From: Catenibacterium sp. co_0103
Lineage (GTDB): Bacteria; Bacillota_I; Bacilli_A; Erysipelotrichales; Coprobacillaceae
Length of the DNA stretch: 9,254 nucleotides
Direction: 5' to 3'
NCBI RefSeq assembly: GCF_004168205.1
Contig: NZ_RCYB01000077.1
Span: forward strand, 1 to 9,254
Every line of letters starts with the position of its first letter. Positions within the stretch are counted from its first letter, which is position 1. The notes below the pieces were generated by a model that worked only from the letters and a program-made list of their open reading frames with translations, ran no database searches and was not told where the DNA came from. Shown here piece by piece: positions 5,802 through 9,254 of this stretch. A program made the translations under genes and the position numbers.

Positions 5802-6604
5802 TGAAGATTTATGTTACATATAAGTTTTTAACTAAAGAAGACAGAGATGCTTTTTATTCAGCAATCAAAGAGAATCGTATTCAGGAATTATCTTTATCTG
5901 ATGAAGGATGTCTCAAATATTCTTATACACCTAAAGATGATACTGTTCTTTATTTGCGAGAAGAATGGACGTCTCAAGACTTACAGTTAAAACATTTGAA
6001 TCAGTCACATATGGCTGTTTTGAAGGAGTTAAAGAACCAATATTCGTGTCAAACAACAGTGCGTCATGGCACTGCTTGTTTAGAAACTGAACGTTTAATA
6101 TTAAGAGAATTTAAAATAGAAGACGCAGATGATATGTATCATCATTGGGCTAATGATGAAAAGGTCACTCGTTATTTGACTTGGCCACCTCATCAAAGTA
6201 TAGAAGACACAAAGCAGTTACTTTCTTCCTGGATTCAGTCTTATGAAAAGGGTGATTCTTATAACTGGGGCATTGTCGTAAAGGATAAGAGTACACTCAT
6301 TGGAAATATTTCTGTTACAAATATTGATTATAAAACAAATACAGTAGAAATTGGCTATTGTATTGGGCAGGCTTATTGGGGTCATGGATATGTTGCAGAA
6401 GCACTTAAAGAAGTCATTTCTTACTTATTTAAGGAAGGTTATGATTTAGTACGTGCAAGACATGATAAAAATAATCCTCATTCAGGTCGAGTGATGCAAA
6501 AAGCAGGTATGAAATATGAGAGAATCCTTAGAAAATCTGCAAAAAATAATCAGGGAGTTGTAGATGATGCTGTATACTCAATTCTTCCTGAAGAATTAGA
6601 ATAG
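5801..6604 (+). CDS. Fusion of an ABM-like (dimeric alpha/beta barrel) domain with a GNAT acetyltransferase
   Basis: A 267-residue two-domain protein. Residues 1-82 look like an antibiotic biosynthesis monooxygenase (ABM)-type ferredoxin-like domain: GCLKYSY (36-42), LYLREEW (50-56) and KHLNQSHM (64-71) match the G-C-L-x-Y, E-x-W and H-x-x-S-x-H signature. Residues 94-267 are a RimJ/RimL-type N-acetyltransferase beginning LETERLILREF, with the acetyl-CoA loop around WGHGYVAEA (193-201) and NPHSGRVMQKAGM (225-237). The GTG start overlaps the preceding TAG stop by one base and has GGAGGA (5789-5794) six bases upstream. The joint is in frame with no duplicated start, so the fusion is real in this sequence. 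Relatives acetylate ribosomal proteins, drugs or small amines; the acceptor is unknown. The ABM part may sense or modify a small molecule, or simply mediate dimerisation. Confidence 0.85.
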   Translation: MKIYVTYKFLTKEDRDAFYSAIKENRIQELSLSDEGCLKYSYTPKDDTVLYLREEWTSQDLQLKHLNQSHMAVLKELKNQYSCQTTVRHGTACLETERLILREFKIEDADDMYHHWANDEKVTRYLTWPPHQSIEDTKQLLSSWIQSYEKGDSYNWGIVVKDKSTLIGNISVTNIDYKTNTVEIGYCIGQAYWGHGYVAEALKEVISYLFKEGYDLVRARHDKNNPHSGRVMQKAGMKYERILRKSAKNNQGVVDDAVYSILPEELE

Positions 6605-6612
6605 GAGACTAT

Positions 6613-7050
6613 ATGGAAGTTAGAGAAATATGTTTGGCGCATGTCAAAGAGATATCGCAATTATTTAATGAAATATTCTCCAGGGAACCATGGAATGATG
6701 AATGGAATGAAGAGGACCTATCTATTTATATGCATGATCTAGTAGGTAATCGCTTATCTTTATCTATTGGTTTATATGATGGAGATCAGCTTATTGGAAT
6801 TGCGTTAGGTCGTATTAAACATTGGTATAATGGCAGAGAATTCTGGATTGATGAATTTGGCATAATGACTAATGAACAGTCTAAAGGACTCGGAACTCAA
6901 TTTATGGACTTAGTTGTTGATTATACGAAAAAAAGAGGAATAGACCGTATTATGTTGATTACGGAAAGAGAGTTTCCTGCTTATTACTTCTATCAGAAAA
7001 ATGGATTTAAAGAACAATCATCACAGGTTGTCTTCATGAAACAATATTAA
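6613..7050 (+). CDS. GNAT family N-acetyltransferase
   Basis: A compact 145-residue acetyltransferase. The acetyl-CoA binding motif is EQSKGLGTQ (88-96, Q-x-x-G-x-G type), preceded by the IDEFGIM strand (79-85) and followed by the C-terminal YFYQKNGF (125-132). This is the usual single-domain GNAT length. The acceptor cannot be named; similarity to aminoglycoside acetyltransferases is only at the fold level. AGGAGA (6602-6607) lies five bases before the ATG, and the gene follows the ABM-GNAT fusion by eight bases, so they are cotranscribed. It is the last gene before a strong terminator. Confidence 0.88.
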   Translation: MEVREICLAHVKEISQLFNEIFSREPWNDEWNEEDLSIYMHDLVGNRLSLSIGLYDGDQLIGIALGRIKHWYNGREFWIDEFGIMTNEQSKGLGTQFMDLVVDYTKKRGIDRIMLITEREFPAYYFYQKNGFKEQSSQVVFMKQY

Positions 7051-7056
7051 AGAGTT

Positions 7057-7086
7057 AAGTACGTATTTTTTTGTACGTACTTTTTT
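7057..7086 (+). terminator. Rho-independent terminator closing the acetyltransferase cluster
   Basis: AAGTACGTA (7057-7065) pairs perfectly with TACGTACTT (7074-7082) around an eight-base loop of mostly T, followed by T through 7086. It begins six bases after the acetyltransferase stop. Confidence 0.85.
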
Positions 7087-7143
7087 GTCTTAAAAAACAT
7101 ATAATTTATTCTTTTGATGACAAAATGTGACTTATAAATTGCG

Positions 7144-7181
7144 TATAATTACTATCATTTGTAAAATGAAAGCGCTATAAT
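7144..7181 (+). promoter_or_regulatory. Promoter region of the flavin oxidoreductase gene (two candidate -10 boxes)
   Basis: Two perfect TATAAT boxes occur, at 7144-7149 and 7176-7181. The second has a partial -35 (CTATCA, 7152-7157) at 18-bp spacing and would place transcription start about 30 bases before the gene. The first has no good -35 at normal distance. The gene is flanked by terminators on both sides, so a promoter here is required; which box is used cannot be decided. Confidence 0.6.
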
Positions 7182-7187
7182 GGTAGT
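7151..7187. repeat. Inverted repeat flanking the promoter and cre site
   Basis: ACTATCATT (7151-7159) and AATGGTAGT (7179-7187) are complementary over nine bases with one G-T wobble, separated by 19 bases that contain the cre-like site. It could be an operator for a dimeric regulator, or a leader hairpin in transcripts starting from the upstream -10 box. Confidence 0.4.
7167..7180 (+). promoter_or_regulatory. Candidate CcpA cre operator
   Basis: TGAAAGCGCTATAA matches the cre consensus TGWAANCGNTNWCA at 13 of 14 positions; the only mismatch is the second-last base (A for C). It overlaps the second -10 box, the position at which CcpA binding would block transcription. This predicts carbon catabolite repression of the flavin oxidoreductase. 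CcpA itself is not encoded in the window. Confidence 0.55.
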
Positions 7188-7219
7188 GGTTAAAAATGTA
7201 TTGTAAGGAGAGAAATAAT

Positions 7220-9142
7220 ATGAAACTATTAGAACCAATTAAAGTAGGTCCAATCACATTGAAAAATCGTATCATGTTCCCACCAATGACAACTGGCTAT
7301 GAAGAACGTGACGGTTCAATTTCTAAACAGAGCTTCAACTTCTATAAACGTATTGCAGAAGGTGGTGTATCTTATATCGTACTTGGAGACGTCGCACCAG
7401 TAAATACTGTTTCTCCAACACCAAAATTATTCAAGGATGAACAGATTCCAGCTTATAAAGAATTAGCTGATGCATTACATGAATTTGATTGTAAATTAGG
7501 TATTCAGATTTTCCATCCTGAATATGATGTTCAGGCTTTAGCTGAAATGTTTAAGAAGGGTGATATGCAGGCAGCTCGTGCTAAATTACATCATGATATG
7601 CTTCATTTCACTGATGAAGTAACTCCAGAAGCATTAAATACAATTCTTAAACAGATGGGTGAATGCGTAAGACGTGCGTATGAAGCAGGTGTAGATGTAG
7701 TAGAAGTTCATGGAGACCGTTTAGTAGGTGCTTTATGTTCTACAGTATTAAATCATCGTACAGATGAATATGGAGGAAGCTTCGAAAATAGAACACGTTT
7801 TGCGTTACAAGTAGTAGAAAGCATTAAAGAACATGCCCCTCATATCTGTATTGACTATAAACTTCCAATCATCACTGATAACCCATTAAGAGGTAAAGGT
7901 GGATTAAAGATTGATGAAGCTGTTGAATTTGCGAAGAAGCTTGAAGAAGCAGGCGTTAATATGATCCATGTTGGACAGGCTAACCATACAGGTAACTTAA
8001 ATGATACTATTCCAGCAATGGGTACTCAGCCATATTGTTTCATGCAGTCATATACTAAGAGAGTTAAAGATGCTGTAAGTATTCCAGTATCTGCGGTAGG
8101 GCGTATCGTTACTCCACAGAATGGTGAAGCCTTAATCGAAAATGGTGTATGTGATATCGTAGGTTATGGACGTTCATTGTTAGCTGATCCTGATTATGTT
8201 AAAAAGATTGAAGATGGACAGCCTTGTAGAATCCGTTTATGTATGATGTGTAATAAGGGATGTACAGACTCTATCCAAAACAGAAAGTTCTTAAGCTGTG
8301 TTCTTAATGCAGAAAATGGTTATGAATATGAAAGAACTATTACTCCTGCAGATGATAAGAAGAAGGTTGTTATTGTTGGTGCAGGACCTGCAGGTTTAGA
8401 AGCTGCAAGAGTTGCTGCAGTGAAGGGTCATGACGTTATTGTTTATGACAAGGATACTCAAGTAGGCGGACAGTTAAATATTGCTTCTGTACCACCTAGA
8501 AAAGAAGAAATGAATCGTGCTATTCATTATCTCGCAAATGAAGTCAAAGCATTGGGTGTTGATTTACGTTTAGGAAAAGCTGTTACTAGCGAAGATATCT
8601 TAGCTGATCAGCCTGATGAAGTTATCGTTGCAACTGGTGCTTCTAACTTCATCTTAAATATCCCTGGTAAGGATATGCCTCATGTACAGGATGCTTGGAA
8701 AGTACTTTCTAATGAACAGTTCCCAGCAGGAAGAATCGTTGTTATCGGTGGTGGACTTGTAGGTGCTGAAACAGCTGAATACCTTGCACTTAGAGGTAAT
8801 GATGTAAGTATCGTAGAAATGATGGATACTATTGCGAAAGAAGAATCAACTACAATTCGTCCAGAAATGATGGCTGATTTTGAAAAGCATGGTGTTAAAC
8901 AGTTCACTAATACTAAGGTAACAGAAATTACTGCAACTACAGTAGAAGCAGAAACTGCAGAAGGTAAAGTATCACTTCCATGTGATTATGTAGTATTTGC
9001 AGTAGGTGCTCGTTCTAATGCATTTGACATGACTGCATTAGAAGAAAAGAATATCCATGTTCAGGTTGTTGGTGATGCAAATAAGGTGGCAGACATCAAT
9101 TCAGCTATTGAATCTGGTTATCTTGCAGCAAACGCTTTATAA
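7220..9142 (+). CDS. Old Yellow Enzyme/2,4-dienoyl-CoA reductase-like NADH:flavin oxidoreductase (FMN, 4Fe-4S, FAD)
   Basis: A 640-residue flavoenzyme of the FadH/BaiCD/BaiH/enoate reductase group, which moves electrons from NAD(P)H through FAD and an iron-sulfur cluster to FMN to reduce activated C=C bonds. An N-terminal TIM barrel (about 1-335) starts LLEPIKVGPITLKNRIMFPPM and includes RTDEYGGSFENR (180-191). Then comes Cys341-x2-Cys344-x3-Cys348-x11-Cys360, the same spacing as in FadH. The C-terminal half has an FAD-binding GAGPAG (387-392), a second dinucleotide fold GGGLVG (510-515) and the late FAD motif VVGDA (616-620). Its length is near that of FadH. AAGGAGA (7205-7211) sits eight bases before the ATG; an in-frame ATG at 7196 lies before that site and is rejected. 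The gene is monocistronic between terminators. The substrate is unknown: the barrel's active-site loop is unusual (see findings), so a bile-acid or dienoyl-CoA role should not be assumed. Confidence 0.93.
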   Translation: MKLLEPIKVGPITLKNRIMFPPMTTGYEERDGSISKQSFNFYKRIAEGGVSYIVLGDVAPVNTVSPTPKLFKDEQIPAYKELADALHEFDCKLGIQIFHPEYDVQALAEMFKKGDMQAARAKLHHDMLHFTDEVTPEALNTILKQMGECVRRAYEAGVDVVEVHGDRLVGALCSTVLNHRTDEYGGSFENRTRFALQVVESIKEHAPHICIDYKLPIITDNPLRGKGGLKIDEAVEFAKKLEEAGVNMIHVGQANHTGNLNDTIPAMGTQPYCFMQSYTKRVKDAVSIPVSAVGRIVTPQNGEALIENGVCDIVGYGRSLLADPDYVKKIEDGQPCRIRLCMMCNKGCTDSIQNRKFLSCVLNAENGYEYERTITPADDKKKVVIVGAGPAGLEAARVAAVKGHDVIVYDKDTQVGGQLNIASVPPRKEEMNRAIHYLANEVKALGVDLRLGKAVTSEDILADQPDEVIVATGASNFILNIPGKDMPHVQDAWKVLSNEQFPAGRIVVIGGGLVGAETAEYLALRGNDVSIVEMMDTIAKEESTTIRPEMMADFEKHGVKQFTNTKVTEITATTVEAETAEGKVSLPCDYVVFAVGARSNAFDMTALEEKNIHVQVVGDANKVADINSAIESGYLAANAL

Positions 9143-9149
9143 GATGCTT

Positions 9150-9174
9150 AAGACAGGCGACGCCTGTCTTTTTT
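9150..9174 (+). terminator. Rho-independent terminator after the flavin oxidoreductase
   Basis: AAGACAGGC (9150-9158) pairs perfectly with GCCTGTCTT (9162-9170) around a three-base loop and runs into T (9169-9174). It lies eight bases after the stop codon. It is also the apparent target hairpin of the intron that begins eight bases after the stem. Confidence 0.9.
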
Positions 9175-9178
9175 ATGC

Positions 9179-9254
9179 GTGTGCCGGGCATGGCACTAAT
9201 TCAGTCGGAGATAGTCTGACCACAGGTATTTACCGCCAAGTGTAGTGAACCACA
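9179..9254 (+). mobile_element. 5' end of a group IIC intron (cut off by the window edge)
   Basis: From about 9179 the sequence begins GTGTGCCGGGCATGG, fitting the GUGYG 5' boundary of group II introns. From memory it differs at one base from the first 15 bases of the crystallised Oceanobacillus iheyensis group IIC intron. Small hairpins expected of early domain I follow: GTGCC with GGCAC (9181-9185, 9192-9196), GTCGGA with TCTGAC around a GATAG loop, and GGTA with TACC. GC content is about 53% over 78 bases, well above the neighbouring genes. The element starts eight bases after a terminator stem, the preferred site of class C introns. The exact boundary could be two bases earlier. The remaining domains and any reverse transcriptase lie outside the window, so intactness cannot be judged. 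Confidence 0.72.

Noticed and set aside
8680..8907. 75-codon open frame on the minus strand
   Set aside because: It is antisense inside the flavoenzyme's NAD-binding domain and is explained by that gene's codon pattern.
7220..9142. Naming the flavoenzyme as a bile-acid baiCD/baiH gene
   Set aside because: There are no other bai genes nearby and the active-site loop differs; the domain layout is shared by many enoate and dienoyl-CoA reductases.
9057..9245. 62-codon open frame on the + strand across the flavoenzyme end and intron start
   Set aside because: It runs out of frame through the end of the flavoenzyme, the terminator and the intron; no ribosome binding site and no family resemblance.

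Overview
The window comes from an AT-rich, low-GC Gram-positive bacterium. Strong AGGAGG-type ribosome binding sites, short intrinsic terminators, a lipoprotein with a short lipobox signal peptide and the gene families present suggest a gut Firmicute, perhaps of the Erysipelotrichia; the genus-level guess is inference only. All genes lie on the + strand. TAA, TGA and TAG are all used as ordinary stops, so the standard bacterial code applies.

Layout: (1) Positions 1-299 are non-coding. They hold three consecutive stem-loops, the last a clear rho-independent terminator (186-211), followed by a likely promoter. (2) Positions 300-2939 form a tight four-gene operon: a stand-alone LytTR DNA-binding regulator, a four-helix DUF3021 membrane protein, an ABC ATPase and an ABC-2 permease. 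The first two match the LytTR Regulatory System design (HdrRM and BrsRM of Streptococcus mutans), in which the membrane protein restrains the LytTR activator. The ABC pair is the probable output or self-protection pump. (3) Positions 3010-4048 encode a SanA/YdcF-like (DUF218) envelope protein and a small unknown membrane protein whose stop codon lies inside a terminator hairpin. (4) Positions 4059-7050 form a second compact cluster: a small two-helix DUF3592-like gene broken by an in-frame amber codon, a DUF4846 lipoprotein, an HD-domain phosphohydrolase, an unusual ABM-GNAT fusion and a second GNAT acetyltransferase, closed by a strong terminator (7057-7086). (5) Positions 7087-9174 are a single-gene unit: an Old Yellow Enzyme/2,4-dienoyl-CoA reductase-like flavoprotein with a 4Fe-4S motif, preceded by a promoter overlapping a near-consensus CcpA cre site and followed by a strong terminator. 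(6) From about 9179 to the window end, GC content jumps to about 53% and the sequence matches the 5' end of a bacterial group IIC intron, inserted just after the terminator hairpin, the usual target of that class.

The most notable points are the group IIC intron start at the right edge, the amber codon in the DUF3592-like gene, the regulator/membrane-protein/ABC operon, the ABM-GNAT fusion, the altered active-site loop of the flavoenzyme and the cre-like operator in front of it. No CRISPR array, tRNA or rRNA was seen.
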